Of a DNA stretch of 32,394 nt, positions 24,341-32,293 are shown piece after piece; position 1 is the stretch's first letter, and every line of letters begins with the position of its first letter. The stretch is taken from positions 1-32,394 of the forward strand of contig JAQGOF010000137.1 in assembly GCA_028293745.1 (NCBI GenBank), in the 5' to 3' direction. Both the position numbers and the translations under genes were made by a program. This DNA comes from Gammaproteobacteria bacterium (lineage in GTDB: Bacteria > Pseudomonadota > Gammaproteobacteria > Steroidobacterales > Steroidobacteraceae). A model generated the notes under the pieces. It did no database searches. It was not told the DNA's origin and was given only the letters and a program-made list of their open reading frames with translations.

Positions 24341-24491
24341 GCCCAAGGATACTGCACTGCAGCGTGCGGCAAGTGCACGGGGTGCGTAGCATGGCGCGGC
24401 CGACGATACCTGGCGGTCGGGTCGGACATCTGCCGCCGACTCTGGCCACAATACCAAGAACGCAAGTCAGCTCACCCGGGAGGGAATTTCC

Positions 24492-24944
24492 ATGAGATCC
24501 GTTACCAAAGCCTTGTGCCTCAGCAGCGCCCTGCTCTTCTGCGCCACGCTGGCAACTACTACTACGCACGCCGACGGACGCCACTATAACGACGGTCCGG
24601 TCGTCAATGTCGCAGCGATCCGGACAGTCGATGGTCATTTTGATGACTACATGCAGTGGCTCGCAACCACCTGGAAGAAGCAGGAGGAGGCCGGCAAGAA
24701 AGCCGGGCTCGTACTCAGCTATCGGGTCCTGGTGGCGGAGCCACGCAGCCCGAGCGACCCGGATATCTACCTGGTCACCGAGTTCAAGAACTGGGCCGCG
24801 CTCGACGGCCTCGGCGGCAAGTTGGATGCAGTCAGCACCCAGGTCGAGGGCTCGCTCGAGAAGGCCAATCAGTCGGAGGTGGATCGTGCCAAGATCCGCA
24901 CCGTGCTCGGCTCGCAGACGATGCAGACCGCCGAGTTGAAATAA
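24492..24944 (+). CDS. Secreted protein of unknown function
   Basis: A 150-residue protein with a signal peptide (MRSVTKALCLSSALLFCATL, cut near THA). The mature part has VVNVAAIRTVDGHFDDYMQW, then KQEEAGKKAGLVLSYRVLVA, DPDIYLVTEFKNWAALDGL and a helical end. The alternation of strand, helix and strand resembles dimeric ferredoxin-like (NIPSNAP/Dabb-like) domains, but this is only a shape argument. GGGAGGG precedes the ATG. A strong hairpin follows the stop. Confidence 0.7.
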   Translation: MRSVTKALCLSSALLFCATLATTTTHADGRHYNDGPVVNVAAIRTVDGHFDDYMQWLATTWKKQEEAGKKAGLVLSYRVLVAEPRSPSDPDIYLVTEFKNWAALDGLGGKLDAVSTQVEGSLEKANQSEVDRAKIRTVLGSQTMQTAELK

Positions 24945-24953
24945 GCCAGACAT

Positions 24954-24982
24954 CCCGCGGGTGGAACTATTACACCCGCGGG
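24954..24982. terminator. Strong hairpin between convergent genes
   Basis: CCCGCGGGTG and CACCCGCGGG form a perfect 10-bp stem with a 9-base loop, between the secreted-protein stop and the amidohydrolase stop. There is no T-tract on either side, so intrinsic termination is not certain, but the position suits a bidirectional terminator or an RNA-stabilising end. Confidence 0.6.
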
Positions 24983-25015
24983 GCGAGAGGTCGCCGCGCC
25001 CTTGCGCCGGCGCAA

Positions 25016-26731
25016 TCACGCCTCATAGACCGTGTCCCCGCCGGTCACCGTGCGGACAATCTTGATATCCTTGATTTTCGCCTGCTCAACGGTGTGAGGA
25101 TCTTCTGCCAGGACCACATAGTCCGCGAGCTTGCCGGCGCTGATCGACCCCTTGATCGCCTCCTCATGTGACGCGTACGCACCATTCAGCGTGTTGATTC
25201 GGATCGCCTCATCCACCGTCACTCGCTGGTTGGCGCCCCACGTCTCACCATTCCACCCGGTGCGGGTCACCATTCCCTGTATGCCCATCAACGGGGAGAA
25301 CGGGCCCGGACTGAAGTCGGAACCCGCCGCCACTGCAATTCCGGCATCCAGGAACGAACGGAATGCCATGCACCGCCGCATCAAGTCCTGCCCGTAAAAA
25401 TGAAACTTGTCGGAATTGTAGTAGGCATACGAAGTGAAGGGTGTGGGCACGGCGCCGAGCGCCTTGATCCGCCGCACAAGATCGTCATTGATCAGCGTGC
25501 AGTGCGTGATCTTCGGGCGCGGGTCCCGCACGGGAAACAGCCGCTGCGCCCGCTCGTATGCTGTCAGAACCCTGTCTATGGCAACATCCCCATTCGCATG
25601 GCAGTTGAGTTGGATACCCGCCCGATGCACACGCTCGGCCCAGGCGTTGAGATCATCCTGGGACTCCGTGAGATTTCCCTGGTACGCGGGTTGGACGCCG
25701 GGGTATGGAATGCTGAGCGCCATCGTGCGCTCCGAGAATGAGCCATCGGCAGTGTGCTCAGAAGTGGCGCCGAAGCGGATCCATTCGTCACCGAACCCTG
25801 TTTCGATGCCGTTCGCGATCATCGCTTCCAACGCGCTCCCGCCGGTTTCAAAACTGACGCGATGCTTCAGGTCGCCGCGCGCCCGGATCTGCTGCAGGGC
25901 GAAGAGATCGCCTTCTTCGTGATGAACACTGGTAAGCCCATAACGCGCGAACTGCTTCGAGATGTGCGCGAGCGCATCGCGGCTGCGCTGCGATTGCTCC
26001 GCAGGCGTGTATGTCTTCCGACCGCCGACATTGTCGAACACATTGAGCGCCCGGTCGGTCACGCGGCCATTCAGATCTCCTTTCGCGTTCCGGTCAAAAG
26101 TACCCCCAGGCGGATTGGGAGTGCTCCTGGTGATGCCTGCCATCTGCAGGGCCTTGTTGTTGTAGTATGCGGTGTGACCGCCGCGATGATGAACAGCGAC
26201 GGGATGATCTGTTGACACCCCGTCCAGGTCAGACGCATTGAGCTGCCTCTTGTCCTTGACCTTCGTGTCATCGAAGAAATAACCCTCCACCCAGGTGCCT
26301 GCGGGTGTTTCACTCGCTTTCTTGCGAAGCTTGTCGACCACGCTGGCGATGGTTACGAACTCGACCTCGAAGGGATTGCCAACCAGCACTTCATAGAGCA
26401 GCACATCACCCGAGGCATGATTGTGGCAATCGATGAAGCCGGGCACGATCGTCATCTGTCCCGCATCGAGCGTCCGGGTTCGCTTGCCCGCGAGGTTCCG
26501 GATTTCCTCGCTGCTCCCCACGGCTACGAAGCGGCTGTCCCTGACCGCAAACGCTTCGGCCTTCGGCATACGGGAGTCGAGCGTATAGACTTTGGCGTTG
26601 AAAACGACGAGATCGGGCTCGATCGCGTCGGCAGCCGCCGCAACTCGCAACCACGATCCGCCCGCGACGCTGGCAATACCAGCTCCGGTCAGTCCGATGA
26701 AACCTCTGCGGCTACAGGTTCGCGTGAACAT
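25016..26731 (-). CDS. Tat-exported amidohydrolase, YtcJ-like
   Basis: A 571-residue metal-dependent hydrolase. The N-terminus has a twin-arginine signal, CSRRGFIGLTGAGIASVAGG. The amidohydrolase parts follow: PDLVVFNAKVYTLD, the metal motif GFIDCHNHASGD, VAVHHRGGHTAYYNNKAL, QLNCHANGDVAIDRVLTAYE, PKITHCTLIND, VAAGSDFSPGPFSPL (the aspartate that binds metal), and the C-terminal GSISAGKLADYVVLAEDP that rebuilds the small beta domain. YtcJ-like enzymes hydrolyse amides or carbamates, and natural substrates are mostly unknown. Tat export implies a folded metalloenzyme in the periplasm. Divergent from the Ada-like gene, with 93 bp between the starts. Confidence 0.9.
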   Translation of the reverse strand: MFTRTCSRRGFIGLTGAGIASVAGGSWLRVAAAADAIEPDLVVFNAKVYTLDSRMPKAEAFAVRDSRFVAVGSSEEIRNLAGKRTRTLDAGQMTIVPGFIDCHNHASGDVLLYEVLVGNPFEVEFVTIASVVDKLRKKASETPAGTWVEGYFFDDTKVKDKRQLNASDLDGVSTDHPVAVHHRGGHTAYYNNKALQMAGITRSTPNPPGGTFDRNAKGDLNGRVTDRALNVFDNVGGRKTYTPAEQSQRSRDALAHISKQFARYGLTSVHHEEGDLFALQQIRARGDLKHRVSFETGGSALEAMIANGIETGFGDEWIRFGATSEHTADGSFSERTMALSIPYPGVQPAYQGNLTESQDDLNAWAERVHRAGIQLNCHANGDVAIDRVLTAYERAQRLFPVRDPRPKITHCTLINDDLVRRIKALGAVPTPFTSYAYYNSDKFHFYGQDLMRRCMAFRSFLDAGIAVAAGSDFSPGPFSPLMGIQGMVTRTGWNGETWGANQRVTVDEAIRINTLNGAYASHEEAIKGSISAGKLADYVVLAEDPHTVEQAKIKDIKIVRTVTGGDTVYEA

Positions 26732-26824
26732 CGCTCGCTATCCTCCGCATTGAGCAAGAAACGGAATGCGTGACTCTCGCTGATACACCAATCTCGTCAC
26801 ATCTGCTGACATTCACTCACTGCT

Positions 26825-27115
26825 GTGACCCGAACCTGGAAGCTGACAGGACCTGACGGCAACCCATATGACAGCGATCGGCCCGGGATCTTGGGTGGCC
26901 ATCGCCGCAGTCATATCTACGGTCGTCTCGACTGCCCCGCTGCCTTACGCGCAATCGCGCGGGGTGGCTACACCGCGGATCGCGTGTTTTTCCTGAATGA
27001 AGAACATGCTCGGGCAGCCGGTTACCGGCCATGCGCTGTCTGCCTTCCAGCTGCCTACGCAGCGTGGAAGGAACGCAGGCGCCCTGTACCACTCAGAGCG
27101 CCTTCCGAAAGGTAA
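26825..27115 (+). CDS. Ada-type zinc-binding domain protein
   Basis: A 96-residue protein with a GTG start. It consists only of the Ada metal-binding domain: GILGGHRRSHIYGRLDCPAA, RGGYTADRVFFLNEEHARAA, GYRPCAVCLPAAY. Cysteines are at 37, 70 and 73; the position of Ada Cys42 is not cysteine, so the four-cysteine site that accepts methyl groups from phosphotriesters is incomplete. The methyltransferase and AraC domains of Ada are absent. It may sense or bind damaged DNA. Its 3' end overlaps the 3' end of the alkB-like gene by 23 bp, convergently. A basic tail RRPVPLRAPSER lies in that overlap. Confidence 0.82.
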   Translation: MTRTWKLTGPDGNPYDSDRPGILGGHRRSHIYGRLDCPAALRAIARGGYTADRVFFLNEEHARAAGYRPCAVCLPAAYAAWKERRRPVPLRAPSER

Positions 27116-27746
27116 GATTCACGCGGGAGCGCCCCAACAATGGATGATGGCCCTCTTTCAGGGGCACTACGCCGTGGAAATTCAGTCGCGCCGGCCCACC
27201 CCAAACTACAACATCACCGTGCAGAAGCGGCACCCGCCGGGGCCGAGCGGAGCGCTGCGTGCCTCCGAACAGGAACACGGCCGGCAGACCCAGGGAGACG
27301 GAAACAATCGGTGCGTTGAAGTCCCGTTCATTCCGGTCCTGGTGCAGTGACAGACGCGCCCCGGGCTCATAGCGGTTGATGAGGCAGGCGTCCGGGCGAA
27401 AATCACTGAATCCGGCCGTAGCGGCTGCCGAGCAGGCAAGATCGGTGAAGGCGGACGGCATCGCGGGCCAGGGGCGACCGGTGAGCGGATCGATCGCGTC
27501 GTACCGATAACCACTACGGTCGGTGATCCAGCCCGCCGCGCCGCAGTTCGTCATCGCGACTGACATGCGATAGCCGCCGGGAGTCGTCATGAAGCGCAAC
27601 GGTGACTGATCGATCATGTGTTCCACGGCCGCCAACAACACTGCCGCCGTGGGCGCCGCCGCTCCCCGCAGGATCACTGCACCCGGCCCCAAAGCTGCCG
27701 GTTGCGACTCGACTTCGGCTGCGCTCTCAAACAGATCCAACAGCAT
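27093..27746 (-). CDS. alkB: DNA/RNA alkylation dioxygenase AlkB
   Basis: A 217-residue Fe(II)/2-oxoglutarate dioxygenase that removes 1-methyladenine and 3-methylcytosine by oxidation. The iron ligands are H135, D137 (SLHQDRNE) and H191 (LNFHGVVPL); the 2-oxoglutarate arginines are R208 and R214 (RVNLTFRKA). All lie at a constant offset of four from the E. coli enzyme as I recall its numbering. DACLINRYEPGARLSLHQD is the conserved core. It follows the glycosyltransferase gene by three bases, so it may be co-transcribed with it, and it converges on the Ada-like gene. There is no adjacent full ada. Confidence 0.95.
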   Translation of the reverse strand: MLLDLFESAAEVESQPAALGPGAVILRGAAAPTAAVLLAAVEHMIDQSPLRFMTTPGGYRMSVAMTNCGAAGWITDRSGYRYDAIDPLTGRPWPAMPSAFTDLACSAAATAGFSDFRPDACLINRYEPGARLSLHQDRNERDFNAPIVSVSLGLPAVFLFGGTQRSARPRRVPLLHGDVVVWGGPARLNFHGVVPLKEGHHPLLGRSRVNLTFRKAL

Positions 27747-27749
27747 GCG

Positions 27750-28934
27750 TCAGGCCCTTCCCAGCCGCGCCCAGGCTTTGTGAAACAAGTCCCGCATCGA
27801 TATCTCCCTGCGCCCGAGTTGCCGCAATGCATCCATTCCTCTGTTGCAAGTGTCCCAGATACTCACTGAGCGCTGCGGCGAGCGCAAGTAGCTCGCGAGC
27901 CATTGCAGTGTGATGGCGCGCCAGAAGCGGGGCAAACCCTTGCGTGCCTCCCGCAAACATTCCAGTCCCTCGTCCCGCTGGCCGTTTTTTAGAGCAACCT
28001 GTGCCATATCCAGTTGCATCAGACTGCGTATGGCGCGCAATTCGCGGTCATCGGGGCGCGCAAGCCAGAACAGGTCGTCGAACGTCCGCAGCATGTCTCT
28101 GAGAAACCTGAGCGCGGTTCGCCCCGTAGCCAGGTGGGTCTCAGCGGGGAGCGCTCCCTTTTCCGCCAATTCGTGTTTGATGTAAGTGGGAGTCGCGATG
28201 AAGTTTGCGCGGAATTTCAAACACAGCTTGGCCACGAGATGTTGGTCCGCCGCGAGCGCGTAGCGCGCATCCTGCAAACCCACCTGGTCCAGCGCCATGC
28301 GCCTGAGCACCATGGAGTTGACCGCTATCAGAAAGCCCCAGCGCAGATGTTCGAAAATTTGACCGCTGTAGACAAAGGGGACTGTCTGCACGCCCGCCTC
28401 CCTGAGCAAGTCAGCTCCCCATTGGCCGACTGCCGTACGTGACTCATACACGCGCAGATAGTCGTCCGTTTCTCCCGGAGGCAGGTCCAGTGAATGGGCT
28501 CCAATCCGAGCCGCCATTCGCGGATACCACTGCGATGTTTCCACCTGGTAGTGATTGACACGCCGGCCGCCGCCAAAATCCTCCAGTAACTCGGTTGCGA
28601 CGAACCATTCGGCGGGAAATGCCTCGAGAAAGCCTATGCAAAGCTGCAGATGGTGTGGCTTCCATTCGTCATCGGAGTCCAGGAAGGCAATGTACTCCCC
28701 CCGTGCCGCCCGCAACCCGGCATTCCTTGCTTCAACGAAACCCCGGTTTTCCTGGCGGATGAGGACTATCCGCGGGTCGTCCTGCGGAATCAGGGACGGC
28801 GTGTCGTCGGTTGAGCCATCGTCCACCACGAGCAGTTCCCAATCCCGTAAGCCCTGGGCCTGCACACTCCCCACCGCCCGCCGGATGGTGTCGGCGCGGT
28901 TGTAGGTGGGCATGATGACGGAGACCTTGGACAT
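27750..28934 (-). CDS. Family 2 glycosyltransferase
   Basis: A 394-residue protein with the GT-A fold at the N-terminus: VSVIMPTYNRADTIRRAVGS, WELLVVDDGSTDDT, ENRGFVEARNAGLRAARGEY and the metal-binding DSDD in FLDSDDEW. The C-terminal 150 residues are helical, with arginine-rich repeats, as in many GT2 enzymes of unknown target. It should move a sugar from a nucleotide sugar to an envelope glycan, but donor and acceptor cannot be told. No other glycan genes are beside it. The ribosome site before the ATG is poor. Upstream of alkB by three bases. Confidence 0.9.
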   Translation of the reverse strand: MSKVSVIMPTYNRADTIRRAVGSVQAQGLRDWELLVVDDGSTDDTPSLIPQDDPRIVLIRQENRGFVEARNAGLRAARGEYIAFLDSDDEWKPHHLQLCIGFLEAFPAEWFVATELLEDFGGGRRVNHYQVETSQWYPRMAARIGAHSLDLPPGETDDYLRVYESRTAVGQWGADLLREAGVQTVPFVYSGQIFEHLRWGFLIAVNSMVLRRMALDQVGLQDARYALAADQHLVAKLCLKFRANFIATPTYIKHELAEKGALPAETHLATGRTALRFLRDMLRTFDDLFWLARPDDRELRAIRSLMQLDMAQVALKNGQRDEGLECLREARKGLPRFWRAITLQWLASYLRSPQRSVSIWDTCNRGMDALRQLGRREISMRDLFHKAWARLGRA

Positions 28935-29040
28935 GCTCTTAGGGGCACGATCGCGAGGTGCTACCCCTTATCCCAAAGAGCATACGACAGTTGAAGTAGA
29001 ATTTGCCGCCTTTGTTGATATTGCAGCGGAACCCGAACCG

Positions 29041-29811
29041 ATGAAATGGATAGTCCTTGCGGCGCTCGTGGCATTCGCGCTGTACGCCCTGATGTGCTGC
29101 ATCCTTTACGTGATGCAGGATCGCCTCCTCTACTTCCCTACGCCCGAAGCACGCCCGGAGGGCGCTACCGCGCTTCTCATACGCTCGGGTGAGCTCGCCT
29201 TGAAGGTCTGGCAGTTGCACGGCGATCTGCCTGACGCGCTGATTTATTTTGGCGGCAATGGCGAAGACGTTGCGGCAAAGATCACGGAATTTGCCGCGGC
29301 TTTTCCGGATCGGGCGATTTACCTCGTGCACTACCGCGGTTATGGCGGAAACGCTGGCACACCCTCAGAGAAGCTGCTCGTTGCCGACGCCCAGGCGATA
29401 TATGACGACATCAAGAGGCGGCACGAGCGGGTTGCCGTGATGGGGCGAAGCCTGGGTAGCGGAGTTGCCACGGCGGTTGCGGCCACTCGTGCTGTTGAGA
29501 AGGTGATTCTCGTTACACCCTATGATTCGATCATCAATGTTGCGGCAGATCACTATGGGTGGGCTCCTGTACGTTGGCTGGTCAAAGACTCGTATGATTC
29601 GGTGCGTCGGATGAAAGGTATTCATGCACCGGTACTTGCGGTCATCGCCGCGCGAGACGATGTCGTATTCCGGCCGCGGTCTGAGGCGCTCGTTGCGGCA
29701 ATACCGGCGTCCCTGCGGCATGTGAAGGTCTTCCCAGACGCTGCGCATAACGACATCAACCTCCAACCCGGGTATCGTGAGTTGCTGAGAGAATTCCTTG
29801 CGGCCCCCTAG
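29041..29811 (+). CDS. Membrane-anchored alpha/beta hydrolase
   Basis: A 256-residue protein. An N-terminal membrane helix (MKWIVLAALVAFALYALMCC) is followed by DRLLYFPTPEARPEGA, typical of BEM46/ABHD13-like hydrolases. The catalytic triad is visible: serine in GRSLGSG, aspartate in AARDDVVF and histidine in DAAHNDI. GNGED supplies the oxyanion turn. The open frame continues upstream to 28906, but the hydrophobic anchor begins at this ATG. Substrate unknown; a lipid or peptide ester is a guess. Divergent from the glycosyltransferase. Confidence 0.85.
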   Translation: MKWIVLAALVAFALYALMCCILYVMQDRLLYFPTPEARPEGATALLIRSGELALKVWQLHGDLPDALIYFGGNGEDVAAKITEFAAAFPDRAIYLVHYRGYGGNAGTPSEKLLVADAQAIYDDIKRRHERVAVMGRSLGSGVATAVAATRAVEKVILVTPYDSIINVAADHYGWAPVRWLVKDSYDSVRRMKGIHAPVLAVIAARDDVVFRPRSEALVAAIPASLRHVKVFPDAAHNDINLQPGYRELLREFLAAP

Positions 29812-29830
29812 CGGCATACCATTGGAGGCT

Positions 29831-30224
29831 ATGCCTACCCTGGTCCTGCTACCCGGCCTCGATGGCACGGGGGATTTCTTCCAGCCGAGTCATTCTCTGC
29901 TGCACTTTCGCCGGTAATCCGCGCCCGCGTCTCGCATTCATCCGCCCCCTGCTGCCGTTTCTTCCCTTTCATGGGACCGGCTCTTCATTGCGGCTGTCGC
30001 GTTTTCTGGTGTTGGGCCGTTGGATTACGCCGCCCATCCGCCTGCCGACATTGTGCCTCGTGGCGCGGCATGATCGCCTGATTCCCAAAGCAGCGGCGCG
30101 CTTGATCCGGCAGCAGGCACCTGCAGCCACCCTGGTCGAGATCGATGCGCCCCACTGCCTGCTCCAATGCGAGGCCGGGCAGGCGGCGGCGAAGATCCGC
30201 GAGTTTCTGCACGAGTTGTCATAA
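29831..30224 (+). pseudogene. Second alpha/beta hydrolase, broken by internal deletions and a frameshift
   Basis: GGAGG precedes an ATG whose product starts MPTLVLLPGLDGTGDFFQP, a clear hydrolase N-terminus, but stops after 28 residues (29917). Another frame then continues with VILCCTFAGNPRPRLAFIRP, LPTLCLVARHDRLIPKAAAR and VEIDAPHCLLQCEAGQAAAK to a stop at 30224, which are the later strands of the same fold, including the aspartate and histidine of the triad. The nucleophile elbow (G-x-S-x-G) is missing between the two parts, and more is missing before LPTLCLVA. It is therefore inactive. Confidence 0.65.
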
Positions 30225-30328
30225 GGCTTCGCCTTTTCGGGCGGTCGAGGCTGTGCGTCGCTGATTCGCGTCATCGAATACGGCGACGGTTTGGTAGCCC
30301 TCCCGAATCACGCCATCCTCACTGCCTG

Positions 30329-30366
30329 GCGGACAGAACGTCCGCATATCTTGCCTGACAAGGAGT
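30329..30366 (+). promoter_or_regulatory. csrA leader: hairpin and candidate CsrA site at the ribosome site
   Basis: GCGGAC and GTCCGC form a 6-bp stem with a 5-base loop at 30329-30345. It is followed by GACAAGGAGTG, in which AAGGAG is the ribosome site seven bases before the ATG. ACAAGGA resembles the CsrA binding consensus (A-C-A-R-G-G-A), and CsrA commonly represses its own translation at such sites, so autoregulation is plausible. Confidence 0.45.
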
Positions 30367-30372
30367 GAACAC

Positions 30373-30645
30373 ATGCTCATCCTCAGCCGCCGTCCCAACG
30401 AATCGCTGCGCATCGGTGGCGATGTCGTCATCACCGTGGTCGGCTTCAGCGGTAACCAGATCCGCCTGGGCATTACCGCTCCGCCGAACATCGTCGTCGA
30501 TCGCGAAGAAGTGCACCAGCGCAAAATTGCCGAGCACGTGACGGATATCAGCCCTGCGCCTTCACCCGCTGCGCCGCCATCGTCAACGCGGACCTTGCGA
30601 CGAAGACCAGAAGTACGGCGGCGGTCGCGGCTTCAAGCAGAATAG
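30373..30645 (+). CDS. csrA: Carbon storage regulator CsrA with a C-terminal tail
   Basis: CsrA is a dimeric RNA-binding regulator that blocks or stabilises mRNAs at GGA motifs. The core is typical: MLILSRRPNESLRIGGDVVI, TVVGFSGNQIRLGITAPPN, and REEVHQRKIAEH with the RNA-contacting arginine. The usual K-G-N is here S-G-N. The normal protein is about 60-65 residues; this one is 90, with a proline/serine then arginine-rich tail (APSPAAPPSSTRTLRRRPEV). The tail overlaps 98 bp of the convergent membrane-protein gene, so it may be a recent read-through of the original stop rather than a designed domain. Confidence 0.93.
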   Translation: MLILSRRPNESLRIGGDVVITVVGFSGNQIRLGITAPPNIVVDREEVHQRKIAEHVTDISPAPSPAAPPSSTRTLRRRPEVRRRSRLQAE

Positions 30646-30970
30646 TCAGGTTCATTGCAACAGTGTGTGCGGACACGGGCGCGACAGTGTAGTGATCCAA
30701 GCCGCCGAAACCCAACACGGCGTAGGCGGTGATCGCTATCAACCCCGCGATTCGGGATACTCGCCAGTAGAGGAAATATCCCAGCACACCCGTGGCAGCG
30801 ACCACCAGCCAGGCGCCCACTACGCCTGCGGATGTCAGCCACGCCGGCAGATTCGGATAGTCGCGCAGATAGACAGCGTTATGCATGAAGTGCAGCAGGC
30901 TTGCGGCGCCGTAGACGAGCATCAGCGGCAACAAGACTGCATCCTTGCGCATGGCGATTCGCTCACCCAT
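30548..30970 (-). CDS. Four-helix membrane protein, hypothetical
   Basis: A 140-residue protein with about four membrane helices (VLLPLMLVYGAASLLHFMHN, GVVGAWLVVAATGVLGYFLY, AGLIAITAYAVLGFGGLDHY, LEAATAAVLLVFVARSAL). The histidines in the first and third helices (HFMHN, LDHY) stand out as possible metal ligands. Its ATG overlaps the stop of the DUF2007 gene by eight bases; an internal ATG at 30952 is an alternative. Its 3' end lies within csrA on the other strand. Family not recognised. Confidence 0.7.
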   Translation of the reverse strand: MGERIAMRKDAVLLPLMLVYGAASLLHFMHNAVYLRDYPNLPAWLTSAGVVGAWLVVAATGVLGYFLYWRVSRIAGLIAITAYAVLGFGGLDHYTVAPVSAHTVAMNLTILLEAATAAVLLVFVARSALTMAAQRVKAQG

Positions 30971-31256
30971 CTGGCTTCACTCCCGTTGCCAGCTCCGTCA
31001 ACTCCTTCTCCGACACACGCCCCTGGTCCAATATCCTCTGCGCCTGGCGCACTCGATCCGGCGGGACGAACACGCAAAAGTGGGACCCAAGGCCCGGTAC
31101 GTGCTCGTCCGATTTGATGTAGGCAGGCAGGCCCGCGCCGCTCAGCAAGCCAAGGATGGCTTCAGCGGAGATCTTGTCCGAGTAGGCCGCCACGCTGACC
31201 CAGGACGTATTCGGCACAATGGCTCCCGATTGGCAGCTGCGATTGCTGGCCATCAT
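30963..31256 (-). CDS. DUF2007-like small protein
   Basis: A 97-residue protein with a ferredoxin-like alternation: WVSVAAYSDKISAEAILGLL, SGAGLPAYIKSDEHVPGLG, HFCVFVPPDRVRQAQRILD. This is the pattern of DUF2007 (putative signal-transducing proteins): a strand, a helix that carries the ligand, an I-x-S-D/E segment, and a V-P-x-x-x-x-x-A-x-x-x-L ending. Some members work with P-II-like signalling, but the role is unknown. First gene of a two-gene unit with the membrane protein. Confidence 0.7.
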   Translation of the reverse strand: MMASNRSCQSGAIVPNTSWVSVAAYSDKISAEAILGLLSGAGLPAYIKSDEHVPGLGSHFCVFVPPDRVRQAQRILDQGRVSEKELTELATGVKPDG

Positions 31257-31347
31257 AGTGGATAAACGGGAATGACACTGACGCGAGTATTCGCGGGGAC
31301 ACGGACAACAATCAGCCAGCGGATTTTGCGGACGATCGTGGCATCGC

Positions 31348-31956
31348 TCAACCCCTGGTTGGCTGGTTATGCGTTGCGAGAAGCGGCGCTTGCGCGGGAA
31401 TGGGGACTATCTTTGCCCGCTCGATCTCATCGCGACAATCGAAGCTCTCGCCGTCCGCGGCAGGAGTGCATACCCGGACGCGGTGCGGGCTCGCATTGAG
31501 GCCGGATTCGTAGAGCATGATCGAGGTGCGCCAGATCAGCGGGAAGTGCTGCTCGATGCGCGCGCGGTCGCCCCCCTTCCAGAGCGAATCGTCATAGGCC
31601 TGCTGGATCAACCACAGGTATTTGTCCAAGGACTGGTGGGCCAGCACGGTGCGGGCTACCTGGCCTGCGGCGCTGTTGTCATGAAACTGCCCGGGAGCAC
31701 CGGGGGGCGGTGCAGCCACCGCGCGTGGCACTGATGAATCGGACATGACATCCATGGTGTCACGGAAAAGCGTCTCCCCGAGAACCCTGGCCAGGGCTCT
31801 GTCCTTGACGAACCCTCCGAGCGCCGCAGATGTGGATTTCGCAGGCGCGACGGTGGCGCCGGCCGCTGCGTTCATCAGGCTGGAAATACATAGAAACAAT
31901 ACGGAGGCACCGAACGCGAATGGCGTCGGACCGCCCGTGTGCGAGCGTCGAGACAA
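31348..31956 (-). CDS. Putative secreted protein with a TTG start, hypothetical
   Basis: The frame is open up to 32229, but AGGGGAG sits seven bases before a TTG at 31956, and translation from there gives a signal-like N-terminus (TPFAFGASVLFLCISSLMNA, cut near AAAG). That yields 202 residues. The mature part has AAGQVARTVLAHQSLDKYLW, IQQAYDDSLWKGGDRARIEQ and HFPLIWRTSIMLYESGLNAS. I do not recognise the family. Two cysteines near the C-terminus (VCTPAADGESFDC) could form a disulfide in the periplasm. Confidence 0.5.
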   Translation of the reverse strand: MSRRSHTGGPTPFAFGASVLFLCISSLMNAAAGATVAPAKSTSAALGGFVKDRALARVLGETLFRDTMDVMSDSSVPRAVAAPPPGAPGQFHDNSAAGQVARTVLAHQSLDKYLWLIQQAYDDSLWKGGDRARIEQHFPLIWRTSIMLYESGLNASPHRVRVCTPAADGESFDCRDEIERAKIVPIPAQAPLLATHNQPTRG

Positions 31957-32293
31957 GGATCTTCTCCCCTGAAAGTGCGGTCGTCTTTTGGTTCTTGGCC
32001 GCTGCAGCCATGGTAGCAACAGGCGCAGCCGGGGCGGCCTCCTGATGACATAACGGGCCCGGAACTCCCGGTCCGGTCGAAGCCGAAGAGCGCAAGCATC
32101 ACAAACCTTCCCTGCTGGCGCCCCATGACTTCTCGCGAGTAAAAACCGGCAGCACCGCCTACAGCAAGTCCCAATTCGGCTGGAGTTGGGGGAATCCGAC
32201 CTGCCCTGACTCGTGCAGCGCAGGTACAATTTCTGCTTACCCGGCGGTGACGTTGCGCCGGCCCTTCAGGAGGAAATCCCTTGGCTGTCTCAA
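31957..32293. other. Intergenic region between divergent genes
   Basis: About 337 bp without a convincing gene. TACAAT at 32225-32230 is a candidate -10 box for the rightward gene, and AGGAGG lies at 32267-32272. The rest shows nothing I recognise. Confidence 0.4.

Noticed and set aside
24321..25019. 232-codon minus frame over the secreted-protein gene
   Set aside because: It would cross the strong hairpin at 24954-24982 and mirrors a gene with a signal peptide and ribosome site.
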